64,000 nucleotides of DNA, from assembly GCA_963730555.1 (NCBI GenBank), contig CAVSSS010000009.1:186001-250000 (forward strand), given 5' to 3'. Every line of letters starts with the position of its first letter. Positions within the stretch are counted from its first letter, which is position 1. Below are positions 46,721-53,499 of this stretch, one piece after another. Both the position numbers and the translations under genes were made by a program. This DNA is from Roseiarcus sp963730555 (lineage in GTDB: Bacteria > Pseudomonadota > Alphaproteobacteria > Rhizobiales > Beijerinckiaceae). The notes beneath the pieces were generated by a model. The model saw only the letters and a program-made list of their open reading frames with translations, ran no database searches and was not told where the DNA came from.

Positions 46721-48124
46721 ATGTCCACGCCGCGTACGTTATATGACAAGATCTGGGACGAGCATGTCTTGGAGACGAACGGCGGGCTCAGCCTCATCTA
46801 TATCGACCGGCACCTCGTCCACGAAGTCACGAGCCCGCAGGCCTTCGAGGGCCTGCGCATATCCGGGCGCAAGGTGCGCGCCCCGCACAAGACGCTCGCC
46901 GTCGTCGACCACAACATCCAGACCACCGACCGCAGGGGCGGCATCGCCGATCCGGAGAGCCGTCAGCAGGTCGAGGAGCTGGCTAAGAACGCGCGCGAGT
47001 TCGGCATCGAATATTACGACGAGTTCGATGCGAGGCAGGGCGTCGTGCACATCATTGGGCCGGAGCAGGGCTTCACGCTGCCCGGCACGACGATCGTCTG
47101 CGGCGACAGCCACACCTCGACGCACGGCGCCTTCGGCGCGCTCGCCCACGGCATCGGCACCTCCGAGGTCGAGCATGTGCTCGCGACCCAGACGCTGATC
47201 CAGAGCAAAGCCAAGAACATGCGCGTCAAGGTCGAGGGCGCGCTTCCTCCGGGCGTCACAGCCAAGGACATCATTCTCGCCATCATCGGCCAGATCGGCA
47301 CCGCCGGGGGCACCGGCCATGTGATCGAATATTGCGGCTCGGCGATCGAGTCCCTCTCGATGGAAGGCCGGATGACGGTTTGCAACATGTCGGTCGAGGG
47401 CGGGGCGCGGGCCGGCATGATCGCGCCGGACGAGAAGACTTACGCCTATCTCAAGGACCGGCCGAAGTCGCCAAAGGGCGCGCTATGGGACCAGGCGCGG
47501 CGTCATTGGGACACGCTCAACAGCGACGAGGGCGCGCATTTCGACGCTGACGTGAAGCTCGACGCGGCCAATCTGCCGCCGATCGTCTCCTGGGGCACGA
47601 GCCCGCAGGACGTCGCGCCGATCTTCGGCGTCGTGCCACGGATCGCGGACGCTCCAACCGAGCAGAAGCGCGCCTCGATCCAGCGCGCGCTCGACTATAT
47701 GGGGCTCAAGGGCGGCGAGAAGATGACGGATATCGCCATCGACCGCGTCTTCATCGGCTCCTGCACCAATGGCCGCATCGAGGATCTCCGCGCCGCCGCG
47801 GCGATCGTGAACGGCCACAAGGTGAGCGAGCGTGTCAACGCGATGGTCGTGCCGGGATCCGGGCTGGTCAAGGCGCAGGCGGAGGCCGAGGGCCTCGACA
47901 AGATTTTCCTCGACGCGGGCTTCGAGTGGCGTGAGCCCGGCTGCTCGATGTGCCTCGCGATGAACCCGGACAAGCTTGAGCCAGGCGAACGCTGCGCGTC
48001 GACCTCGAACCGCAATTTCGAGGGCCGGCAAGGTTATCGTGGCCGCACGCACCTCGTCTCGCCGGCAATGGCGGCGGCCGCGGCGATCGCGGGGCGGTTT
48101 GTCGATGTGAGGGACTGGCGGTAG
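46721..48124 (+). CDS. leuC: 3-isopropylmalate dehydratase large subunit
   Basis: LeuC, with LeuD, isomerises isopropylmalate in leucine synthesis, using a [4Fe-4S] cluster. The protein is 467 residues. Early motifs are LYDKIWDEHVLETNGGLSLIYIDRHLVHEVTSPQAFEGL and TIVCGDSHTSTHGAFGALAHGIGTSEVEHVLATQ. Cluster cysteines are in FIGSCTNGRIEDLRAAA and EPGCSMCLAMNPDKL. GGAGAG lies just before two adjacent ATGs (46718, 46721); I chose the second for spacing. The open frame extends to 46583 through a segment holding a 14-bp direct repeat. leuD is not in view downstream. Confidence 0.95.
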   Translation: MSTPRTLYDKIWDEHVLETNGGLSLIYIDRHLVHEVTSPQAFEGLRISGRKVRAPHKTLAVVDHNIQTTDRRGGIADPESRQQVEELAKNAREFGIEYYDEFDARQGVVHIIGPEQGFTLPGTTIVCGDSHTSTHGAFGALAHGIGTSEVEHVLATQTLIQSKAKNMRVKVEGALPPGVTAKDIILAIIGQIGTAGGTGHVIEYCGSAIESLSMEGRMTVCNMSVEGGARAGMIAPDEKTYAYLKDRPKSPKGALWDQARRHWDTLNSDEGAHFDADVKLDAANLPPIVSWGTSPQDVAPIFGVVPRIADAPTEQKRASIQRALDYMGLKGGEKMTDIAIDRVFIGSCTNGRIEDLRAAAAIVNGHKVSERVNAMVVPGSGLVKAQAEAEGLDKIFLDAGFEWREPGCSMCLAMNPDKLEPGERCASTSNRNFEGRQGYRGRTHLVSPAMAAAAAIAGRFVDVRDWR

Positions 48125-48128
48125 GCGC

Positions 48129-48545
48129 ATGAAAGCCGGCGATCTCCTCATCGACGAGAGCGAGATCGTCGAAAACTTCCTCCGCTCGTCGGGTCCGGGC
48201 GGGCAGAACGTCAACAAGGTGGCAAGCGCGGTCGAGCTGCGGTTCGACGCGCGCCGGAGCCCAAGCCTGCCGAACGATGTCGCGGTCCGGCTGATCAAGC
48301 TCGCCGGGGCGCGCGCCACGCAGGACGGGGTGATTGTCATTTTCGCCCAGAGATACGCGAGCCAGCCGCGCAACCGCGAGGACGCGCGCGCCCAACTCGC
48401 CGCGTTGCTCATTGAGGCGCAGCAGCGAGCGAAGCCGCGCATCGCCACGCGTCCGACGCTGGCCTCAAGGACGCGTCGGGTCGACGACAAGACCCGGCGG
48501 GGCACGGTCAAGGCGCTGCGGCGCGCGACGACCAGAGCGGACTGA
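48129..48545 (+). CDS. arfB: Alternative ribosome-rescue factor ArfB (release-factor-like hydrolase)
   Basis: A 138-residue single-domain peptidyl-tRNA hydrolase that frees ribosomes stalled on broken mRNA. The catalytic GGQ is in RSSGPGGQNVNKVASAVELRF. A basic C-terminal tail (TRRVDDKTRRGTVKALRRATT) would enter the empty mRNA channel, as known for ArfB/YaeJ. It begins 4 bases after leuC stops, in the same direction. Confidence 0.91.
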   Translation: MKAGDLLIDESEIVENFLRSSGPGGQNVNKVASAVELRFDARRSPSLPNDVAVRLIKLAGARATQDGVIVIFAQRYASQPRNREDARAQLAALLIEAQQRAKPRIATRPTLASRTRRVDDKTRRGTVKALRRATTRAD

Positions 48546-48576
48546 CGCTGCGGGTTTCTCTGCGTTCGGACGAAAT

Positions 48577-48643
48577 CGTCATTGCGACGCGGCGTTAGCT
48601 CCCCGACGTTCCCGTCGTTTGCCTCGCTCCGCTCGCAATGACG
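48577..48643. repeat. Dispersed inverted repeat (CGTCATTGCG type)
   Basis: CGTCATTGCG (48577-48586) and CGCAATGACG (48634-48643) are perfect 10-base inverted copies with CGACG-rich DNA between. This kind of element is common between genes in Hyphomicrobiales. It lies between the convergent arfB and MBL genes and may also end transcription. Confidence 0.65.
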
Positions 48644-48672
48644 GTTCGGTTCGACCTAAATGCAATTTGCTC

Positions 48673-49591
48673 TTATCGCCGTGCGCGGAGGTCGCGCTGC
48701 TGGACTCGCGACGGCGGCGCGGGCTGCGGCGCGCTTATAGGTTGTTTCGGAGCTTGGGCTTCGCGCTGCGTGCTCTTCATTCCGAAAAAGTCGGAGGGAT
48801 CGTGCGAGCAGATGAGCTTGACCTCGCCCGCAGCGGTGCGCGCGAGGTCGCGCAACCGCGCCTGATTGGCGCGTCGCTGCCCGCCGTCGATGTTCACCAA
48901 CAACTCGAAGAAGCGCACGCCTTTTGGCGCGAGGCCGCCGTCCGGCTCGACTTCTGAGTGATAGAAATAGGCGTCGCCGCAATGGAGCAACCAATCGTCC
49001 TCCCGCCTGACTGCGACGCCGCAGTGCCCGCGCGAATGGCCGGGCAGGGGCACCAGCAAAACCTCGTCGCGCGTTCCGGGAATTGCGCGCACGGCAGAAA
49101 AGCCAAACCAGGATTCGCCCTCTTCCTCGACTGCGTCCCATTTCTTGACCGCGGCGATCTGCACTTTGCGGTAGCGGCTGCGTTCGCGGAGGCTAGACCG
49201 ATGGGAGGCCGCGCGAAGTTCGGCGGCGAAAACATGGACCGTAGCGTCGGGGAAGTCGCAGAATTCCTCCCGCGTGGTCGAGGTCGAGATGGGTCGGCAC
49301 GATGTGACGAACATCGCTCGGGCGGTAGCCCAAATCCGAGACTTGCCTCAGCGCCGTCTCGGCAACGTCGAGGCGCGGCCGCGCCATTGCGTTGAATAGG
49401 AATCCGAGCCGCCGCGGCTCGTTGACATCCTCGACCCCGAGCCCGGCGTCGACCAGGATCAGCCGGTCGTCGCCCTCGATCAAGAGACAGTGGCAGCACA
49501 TAGGCGCGGGCGACAGCAGCCCCCCCGAGGCGCCGAACAATCTCCCGCCGCGCGGACAGAGAGACCCGCAGTTGAGGTGATGGATGCGCAC
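48673..49591 (-). CDS. MBL-fold metallo-hydrolase (frame broken mid-gene)
   Basis: A zinc-dependent hydrolase of the metallo-beta-lactamase fold, possibly lactonase-like. The first frame runs from the ATG at 49591 (RIHHLNCGSLCPRGG) to the metal site HIVPTHLDLDHAGG. The remainder is in the +1 frame: CDFPDATVHVFAAELRAA, VPLPGHSRGHCGVAVRREDDWLLHCGDAYFYHSE and LICSHDPSDFF. Removing one A near 49262-49265 (GGAGGA-A-TTC) rejoins the two to about 305 residues. All metal ligands are then present. The break resembles those in nusA and truB and is probably an error. Substrate unknown. Confidence 0.82.
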
Positions 49592-50140
49592 CCGCTTGAT
49601 CCTTTGACCGGTCTTAACCTGTCACAGATCTGCCGTCCACCTAGGGCAACCGCACGGTTAAGCGCTGACTTACTGGCGCAATTCCTTCACGGGACCCCTG
49701 TCGAGAAGGGAGGTCCGTCGTTCGGCGCTACTGATCTCGCGCGCCGGCGAGAACGATCCCGACCGCCGCCCTCATCCAAGTCCGAGCGGGAGAGCCAATT
49801 GACAATTTCTTGCATAAAATAGAATTATCCGTATGATAGATCGGAACTAGAGAAAGAGTCTGCTGGTTCGATTAAAGTCGTGAACGGGCGTGCGCCTGCT
49901 CCTCAAGTTTGACGCCGGCGAGCCCATCAAGGGGGAGTTCCGAAGTTTCCGGCGAAGCCGGCAGGTCGGCGGTGGAGCTTGCGATGAATGATTGAAGTTG
50001 GACGGTGCGCTTGGCGCGCTCAGGGAGGGCCATCGAGGCCGCTTCGCGGTGCGTGGGAGCGAGGTTTCAGGTGAAGCGGAAGGAGCGAAAAAGTTTAGTA
50101 ACTGCCAAGCAAGGGGCTTCGGAAGGGCTGGCGCCCACCG

Positions 50141-50190
50141 ACCTAATCCTGAGGAGCCGCGCGGAAGCGCGGCGTCTCGAACCATCTTCC
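50141..50190. repeat. Dispersed CTGAGGAGCC-type palindromic repeat
   Basis: The segment reads CCTAATCCTGAGGAGCCGCG and then a GGAA loop and GCGCGGCGTCTCGAACCATC. It matches, from memory, a repeat found in many copies in Hyphomicrobiales genomes. Confidence 0.6.
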
Positions 50191-50325
50191 AGCTCTCGGC
50201 GACGTCAGTGCGCACGGGAGCGTCCTTCGAGAGGTGCCTTCGGAGCTCCTTAGGACGAGGGGCTTGGAAGTTACAAAGTTGCGCAAAAGCGCCGACTTAA
50301 GGCATTGAAACGATTGGTGTGCGTA

Positions 50326-50333
50326 AACTTGTG
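50326..50333. repeat. Left target-site duplication of the IS1595-family transposon
   Basis: AACTTGTG is repeated exactly at 53,362-53,369, directly outside the two inverted repeats. Eight bases is the usual duplication length for the IS1595 family. Confidence 0.85.
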
Positions 50334-50374
50334 CGGGATTATCCCCTTGACACAGGTAAGCGGATGAGGTATGC
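50334..50374 (+). repeat. Left terminal inverted repeat of the transposon
   Basis: It reads CGGGATTATCCCCTTGACAC and then AGGTAAGCGGATGAGGTATGC. The first 13 bases contain the internal palindrome GGGATTATCCC. It pairs with 53,321-53,361 at 34 of 41 positions. Confidence 0.88.
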
Positions 50375-50398
50375 ATATAGGCATTGGAGTTCAATGCC

Positions 50399-51337
50399 AT
50401 GCCTATCGAGCCGCCCCGCAAGCGAAAGCGCCCTTCTAAAGCCGGACAGCGCGAAAGCAATGTTCAGGCGTATTCGGTTCGCGAGTTCTTCGCCGAGTTT
50501 CCGAATGATGACGCCTGCCTAATGCGCGTTATGGAAGTCCGTTATGGGCTGCGCCACATATGCGGGAAATGCGGCAAAGACTCGACGTTCCATAAGCTCA
50601 CTAACCGCAAGGCGTTCGCTTGCTCACATTGCGGGGACAATCTCTATCCATGCGCGGGTACTATTTTTCAGGATAGCCGGACGCCGCTGCAAACGTGGTT
50701 CTATGCCATCTATCTATTCATTGCTACGCGTCACGGCGTGAGCGGAAAGGAACTGCAACGCACGCTTGGCGTCACGTACAAGACCGCCTATCGCATTGGT
50801 ATGCAAATTCGCGACCTCATGGGAAAGGTTGATAGCTTCCAAGTCCTCAAAGGCCACGTCGAGATCGATGAGACCTATTTCGGCGGCTATCGGACGCGCT
50901 CGCAGGGCGGTCGCCTATCCCCCAACAAGTCCATCATCATGGGCATGAAAGAGCGCGGCGGACGGATTGAAACGCGGATCATCCCGAACGTCCAGACCGC
51001 GACGCTGCGCCCTATCGTGAACGAAAGCGTCGAGAAGGGATCAACCGTCTCGACCGATGAAATGGCCGGTTATAACTTACTCAAAGGCGATGGGTACACT
51101 CACGGCGCAGTTGACCACTCGCGCAAGGAGTGGGCTTGGACCGATCATCAAAGCGGTACGCGGTTCTCGACCAACGGTACCGAGTCGTTTTGGAAGCTGT
51201 TCAAGGACTCGGTGAACGGAACACATATCCACATAAGTTCTAAGCATCTTGACCGCTATTTGGGCGAGTTTTCTTTTCGCTCGAATTTCCGCCAGATGGG
51301 GAACGCGATGTTTGAACTTTTGGTCGCTGCGCTTTGA
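50399..51337 (+). CDS. IS1595-family (ISXO2-like) transposase
   Basis: A DDE-type transposase of 312 residues from the ATG at 50399, with GGAG 9 bases upstream (a TTG at 50384 is also possible). The N-terminal zinc-binding region has CGKCGKDSTFHKL and FACSHCGDNLYPCAGTIF. The catalytic core has HVEIDETYFGGYRTRS (first Asp), VSTDEMAGYNLL (second Asp) and the NGTESFWKLFKDSVNG segment with the final Glu, all as in ISXO2-like proteins. The frame is intact. Its last 98 bases overlap a small minus-strand ORF. Confidence 0.92.
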   Translation: MPIEPPRKRKRPSKAGQRESNVQAYSVREFFAEFPNDDACLMRVMEVRYGLRHICGKCGKDSTFHKLTNRKAFACSHCGDNLYPCAGTIFQDSRTPLQTWFYAIYLFIATRHGVSGKELQRTLGVTYKTAYRIGMQIRDLMGKVDSFQVLKGHVEIDETYFGGYRTRSQGGRLSPNKSIIMGMKERGGRIETRIIPNVQTATLRPIVNESVEKGSTVSTDEMAGYNLLKGDGYTHGAVDHSRKEWAWTDHQSGTRFSTNGTESFWKLFKDSVNGTHIHISSKHLDRYLGEFSFRSNFRQMGNAMFELLVAAL

Positions 51338-51458
51338 TAAGCGCAGCCGACAGTATCCTAAACGCGTTAATGACAATGGGTCCGACGCCTGCGGCCTCTT
51401 GTTGGGCGATGAACTCATCTAATCGCCCATTTTTTTGCGCTTCGGACAAAGTTAACAT
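51240..51458 (-). CDS. Small ORF antisense to the transposase 3' end
   Basis: A 72-residue protein from the ATG at 51458 (MLTLSEAQKNGRLDEFIAQQ, then EAAGVGPI). The N-terminal half looks like a real helical protein of a type I associate with short conserved hypotheticals in this order. The C-terminal part (TSRSPSGGNSSEKKTRPN) is encoded antisense to the transposase end and may be fortuitous. An earlier start at 51506 is possible. Function unknown; it may belong to the transposon's own gene set. Confidence 0.45.
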   Translation of the reverse strand: MLTLSEAQKNGRLDEFIAQQEAAGVGPIVINAFRILSAALIKAQRPKVQTSRSPSGGNSSEKKTRPNSGQDA

Positions 51459-51590
51459 GCTGATTCCGCAGTTGAATCGAACTTCCACAGTTGACAGATT
51501 CGTCAATTTGTATTATACTAGTGCCTATGTAAGGCGAAGGGGCGGCTCGCGCCACCCCTTCTGGGTCTACTCTAATGCGAGGTTGCGGTA

Positions 51591-51709
51591 GTGGGGGTGT
51601 GAGCCCCACCATCGCAGAGGATACGCAAGCATCCTCATAACCTCCTTATCGGCGTCAAAACCGCCGATTGTTCCTGCGGGTCGCAGGTTATTACCGGCTC
51701 TAGGGCCGG
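51591..51709. other. Array of five small hairpins beside the tRNA-like gene
   Basis: Five inverted repeats follow each other in 119 bp: GTGGGG/CCCCAC (51591-51609), GGAT/ATCC (51619-51634), GGCG/CGCC (51651-51665), CCTGCG/CGCAGG (51673-51687) and CCGGC/GCCGG (51694-51709). Loops are 3-8 bases. On the minus strand they would lie directly 3' of the tRNA-like gene, so they could be its trailer, a terminator region or a separate structured RNA. None has a T-run. Confidence 0.5.
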
Positions 51710-51717
51710 AATTGGTG

Positions 51718-51808
51718 CGGGCACGGTGGGACTCGAACCCACATTCTCCCGTTTACGAGACGGGGCTGTTCGGTTTTCTTAGGACCTTTCCAGTTCAGCT
51801 ACGTGCCC
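51718..51808 (-). tRNA. tRNA-Thr(CGT)-like gene with enlarged D-loop
   Basis: The minus strand folds as a cloverleaf: acceptor GGGCACG/CGTGCCC (7 bp), D-stem GCTG/CAGC, anticodon stem CCCGT/ACGGG with loop CTCGTAA (U33 kept, anticodon CGT, for threonine ACG codons), a 5-base variable loop, and T-arm GTGGG-TTCGAGT-CCCAC. Oddities are a D-loop of 27 bases (it keeps the GG but has an extra segment GGTCCTAAGAAAACCG that can form its own small stem), no base at position 26, and no encoded CCA. Total 91 nt. It may be functional, or a degraded or modified tRNA carried by the transposon. Confidence 0.7.
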
Positions 51809-51834
51809 AAACTTAGAATGGGGCCTCCTCTGTT

Positions 51835-52269
51835 TCAAAACGGGGAGGCCCCAGCCGGTTGGGCCTCTAATTTCCTAAACCAGTTTCCTTGAGGATCGCG
51901 GGCGATCTTACCCTCTTTGTGGAGGGTTGAGAGAGTGCCGCGAACGGAATTCTCTTTGAATCCGGTTGTAGTCAGAATCCTCTCTGTTGAGACGCCGGGC
52001 GACTCCTCGATCATTTTTATGATGGCTGGCCTAACTGTTCCTGGCGGGGCCTTGGCGGACCTTCGTGCGATTGCGACATTAGTAGTATCTGGCAACGCCC
52101 CTACGGGAGCTATATTGTCCCCACCGTTAGAAGGCGACAGGAGCGCCATTAGCTCCCGGCGCATGTCCTCTCGGCCGATTCGGTACGCCTCGTCAATAAG
52201 GCGTGTGACATCATTCCCGGCCTTAGTTGCCAGGGCTTCGAGTTGAGGTACTGTTCGTGATGCGGCCAT
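51835..52269 (-). CDS. Winged-helix-like protein in transposon cargo
   Basis: A 144-residue protein. The N-terminal half is helical (SRTVPQLEALATKAGNDVTRLIDEAYRIGREDMRRELMALL). The C-terminal half looks like a winged helix: RPAIIKMIEESPGVSTERILTTTGFKENSVRGTLSTLHKEGKIARDPQGNWF. It could be a regulator of the cargo genes or of transposition. I chose the ATG at 52269; a TTG at 52314 adds 15 residues. No ribosome binding site is obvious. It starts 26 bases upstream of the tRNA-like gene when read on the minus strand. Confidence 0.6.
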   Translation of the reverse strand: MAASRTVPQLEALATKAGNDVTRLIDEAYRIGREDMRRELMALLSPSNGGDNIAPVGALPDTTNVAIARRSAKAPPGTVRPAIIKMIEESPGVSTERILTTTGFKENSVRGTLSTLHKEGKIARDPQGNWFRKLEAQPAGASPF

Positions 52270-52411
52270 ACGCTTGGCTATCACAGCCTGTCCGTAGGCG
52301 CAAGCTACTAACAAATAAAATGTGATAGGCGCGCCCGTTCACGACCTGAATATCATTTCCGCACGCGTCCGTATATCGTCCGTCGTGGCCCCGAGGAACA
52401 ATGCGATGCGA

Positions 52412-52657
52412 TTAAAGATCATCTCTCTTTCTGCCCAATTTCGTATCCCTCAAACCGAAAATCGTAACCCCCTGAGGCTCGTCGTTATCCTCTTTCTTAC
52501 GAAGCCAAAGCGACGGAAACTCGGCATCATCCTCGGCATATTCAATTGCTGTCGGACCCCTGGAAATATAAAGTACATCATGGCCCCTATCATAATTGGT
52601 ATAAAGTGACCCAGACGAATCCCACAGAAGCTGCTCAGAGATATCCCTCCCGACCAT
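52412..52657 (-). CDS. DUF2283-like small protein (possible antitoxin-like partner)
   Basis: An 81-residue protein. SSGSLYTNYDRGHDVLYISRG followed by PTAIEYAEDDAEFPSLWLRKKEDNDEPQGVTIFGLR resembles DUF2283, whose core is a YD...DVLYI strand. Its start lies inside the open frame of the toxin-like gene (52450-52944), in another frame. DUF2283 genes are often found next to DUF4258-type genes (recalled), which suggests a toxin-antitoxin-like pair here; this is inference. Confidence 0.58.
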   Translation of the reverse strand: MVGRDISEQLLWDSSGSLYTNYDRGHDVLYISRGPTAIEYAEDDAEFPSLWLRKKEDNDEPQGVTIFGLRDTKLGRKRDDL

Positions 52658-52944
52658 GAGGCCGTAATAATCTTACCCGTATCGCCAACTCTCTCAATAA
52701 CAACCTTCATTGGATGTCCCCTTCCAGTAAGAACATCCTGTGAGACAAAAAGCAGACGGTTGTCCTCTGTCTTTGACCTGTAAATATGCGTGGGGGATTC
52801 CACGGCGCTTTGTATTGCGCTAATCGCAGCATTGAGGCCGCGATGTCCGAGAAGAATATGTTGCCTCTGCCTATCGTCGAGGTAATATGCGCTGATAGCG
52901 ATATCAGCTCTCGACGATACAGAAAATATAATATTATCCGGCAT
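52450..52944 (-). CDS. Toxin-like nuclease-fold candidate (DUF4258/PBECR-like)
   Basis: The open frame is 164 residues, but only the first 95 or so look real: DDRQRQHILLGHRGLNAAISAIQSAVESPTHIY, then LFVSQDVLTGRGHPMKVVIERVGDTGKIITASW. The order helix with HI..H, a P..IY strand, a VV strand and a final IITA strand resembles DUF4258 and phage barnase/RelE-like nuclease domains. After that, the frame overlaps the DUF2283 gene and is probably not the native end, so a frameshift or early stop loss is possible. It overlaps the upstream DUF3467-like gene by 11 bases. Function by resemblance only. Confidence 0.5.
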   Translation of the reverse strand: MPDNIIFSVSSRADIAISAYYLDDRQRQHILLGHRGLNAAISAIQSAVESPTHIYRSKTEDNRLLFVSQDVLTGRGHPMKVVIERVGDTGKIITASWSGGISLSSFCGIRLGHFIPIMIGAMMYFIFPGVRQQLNMPRMMPSFRRFGFVRKRITTSLRGLRFSV

Positions 52945-53248
52945 TTGGCTGTGATGTGACTGGCGGAGACTGAATGTCTGGGATCGGATATTGAACCTCG
53001 AAGTCCGACATCGCTTTTGTCAGGCCCCTGGCGAAGTCCTTGGCTAACATGTGCGACAATACCACCTGCCCTACAACCCGATGGGTAATAGTTGGCGTCA
53101 TCGATTCCGGCTTGTACGCAAGGAGCTTTTGTAAAAAAATAATCGTCACCTCTGCCGTGTCTATAAGAATCTGAAATTGAGACGCATGAATTGGTAGCCC
53201 GCCACCTTCCGGCGAGAAGGGTGATGAGAATTGTTGCTCGTCGGCCAC
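52934..53248 (-). CDS. DUF3467-like small protein in transposon cargo
   Basis: A 104-residue protein from the GTG at 53248, which has AAGGAGAGG 7 bases upstream. SQFQILIDTAEVTIIFLQKLL and THRVVGQVVLSHMLAKDFARGLTKAMSDFEVQYPIPDI resemble DUF3467 proteins. It is the first gene of the minus-strand cargo and overlaps the toxin-like gene. Its ribosome binding site lies in a perfect hairpin (53255-53275), which could limit translation from transcripts that enter the element from outside. An ATG at 53284 would give 116 residues but lacks a ribosome binding site. Confidence 0.52.
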   Translation of the reverse strand: MADEQQFSSPFSPEGGGLPIHASQFQILIDTAEVTIIFLQKLLAYKPESMTPTITHRVVGQVVLSHMLAKDFARGLTKAMSDFEVQYPIPDIQSPPVTSQPNAG

Positions 53249-53254
53249 TGCTGT

Positions 53255-53275
53255 CCTCTCCTTTTTGTGGAGAGG
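53255..53275 (-). promoter_or_regulatory. Hairpin covering the ribosome binding site of the cargo operon
   Basis: On the minus strand CCTCTCC and GGAGAGG form a perfect 7-bp stem with loop ACAAAAA. The 3' arm is the Shine-Dalgarno sequence of the GTG start at 53248. A transcript that begins upstream would fold and hide the site. Confidence 0.65.
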
Positions 53276-53320
53276 ATATCCCATCGGAACTGCCTTGACG
53301 ATGCGGATTATGAATTACTC

Positions 53321-53361
53321 GCATACCTCACGGCCCTACCTGCTTCAAGGGGATAATCCCG
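53321..53361 (-). repeat. Right terminal inverted repeat of the transposon
   Basis: Read on the minus strand it begins CGGGATTATCCCCTTGAAGC and ends with TGAGGTATGC. It matches the left end at 34 of 41 positions. Confidence 0.88.
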
Positions 53362-53369
53362 AACTTGTG
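53362..53369. repeat. Right target-site duplication
   Basis: AACTTGTG, identical to 50,326-50,333, directly outside the right inverted repeat. Confidence 0.85.
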
Positions 53370-53499
53370 CGGGAGGCCGAGCAGGCGCGTTCGACGCGGA
53401 TCGGATGATCGCCTCACACGTCGCGATCGGCTTTACGCGAGCGAGGCGCTCTCCGAAGCGCGAATTCCGTCGGCATTTCAACAATAGAAAGTGAAACTC

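Larger units (their letters stand above)
49592..50333. other. Gene-free stretch before the transposon, with a dispersed repeat
   Basis: No convincing gene is seen in 740 bp. A short AT-rich patch lies at about 49,795-49,870. At 50,141-50,190 is a repeat of the type CCTAATCCTGAGGAGCC...GCGTCTCGAACCAT with a central CCGCGC-GGAA-GCGCGG hairpin, well known as a dispersed element in this order. The last 8 bases (50,326-50,333, AACTTGTG) are the left target duplication of the transposon. Confidence 0.6.
50334..53361. mobile_element. IS1595-family transposon with cargo genes (complete, 3,028 bp)
   Basis: The element starts and ends with inverted repeats that begin CGGGATTATCCCCTTGA (17 identical bases), continue CAGGTA, and share TGAGGTATGC, 34 of 41 positions in all. 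It is flanked by the perfect 8-bp duplication AACTTGTG. Inside are a transposase (plus strand, left) and, on the minus strand, a DUF3467-like gene, a toxin-like gene, a DUF2283 gene, a winged-helix gene, a tRNA-Thr-like gene, a hairpin array and a small ORF. The interior is clearly AT-richer than the host DNA. Intact ends and an open transposase frame suggest recent arrival and possible activity. Passenger genes are known in some members of this family. Confidence 0.9.

Noticed and set aside
51718..51808. The RNA in the transposon as a tmRNA or group I intron
   Set aside because: A full anticodon arm with U33 and a matching anticodon loop is present, and there is no tag-peptide frame or intron core.
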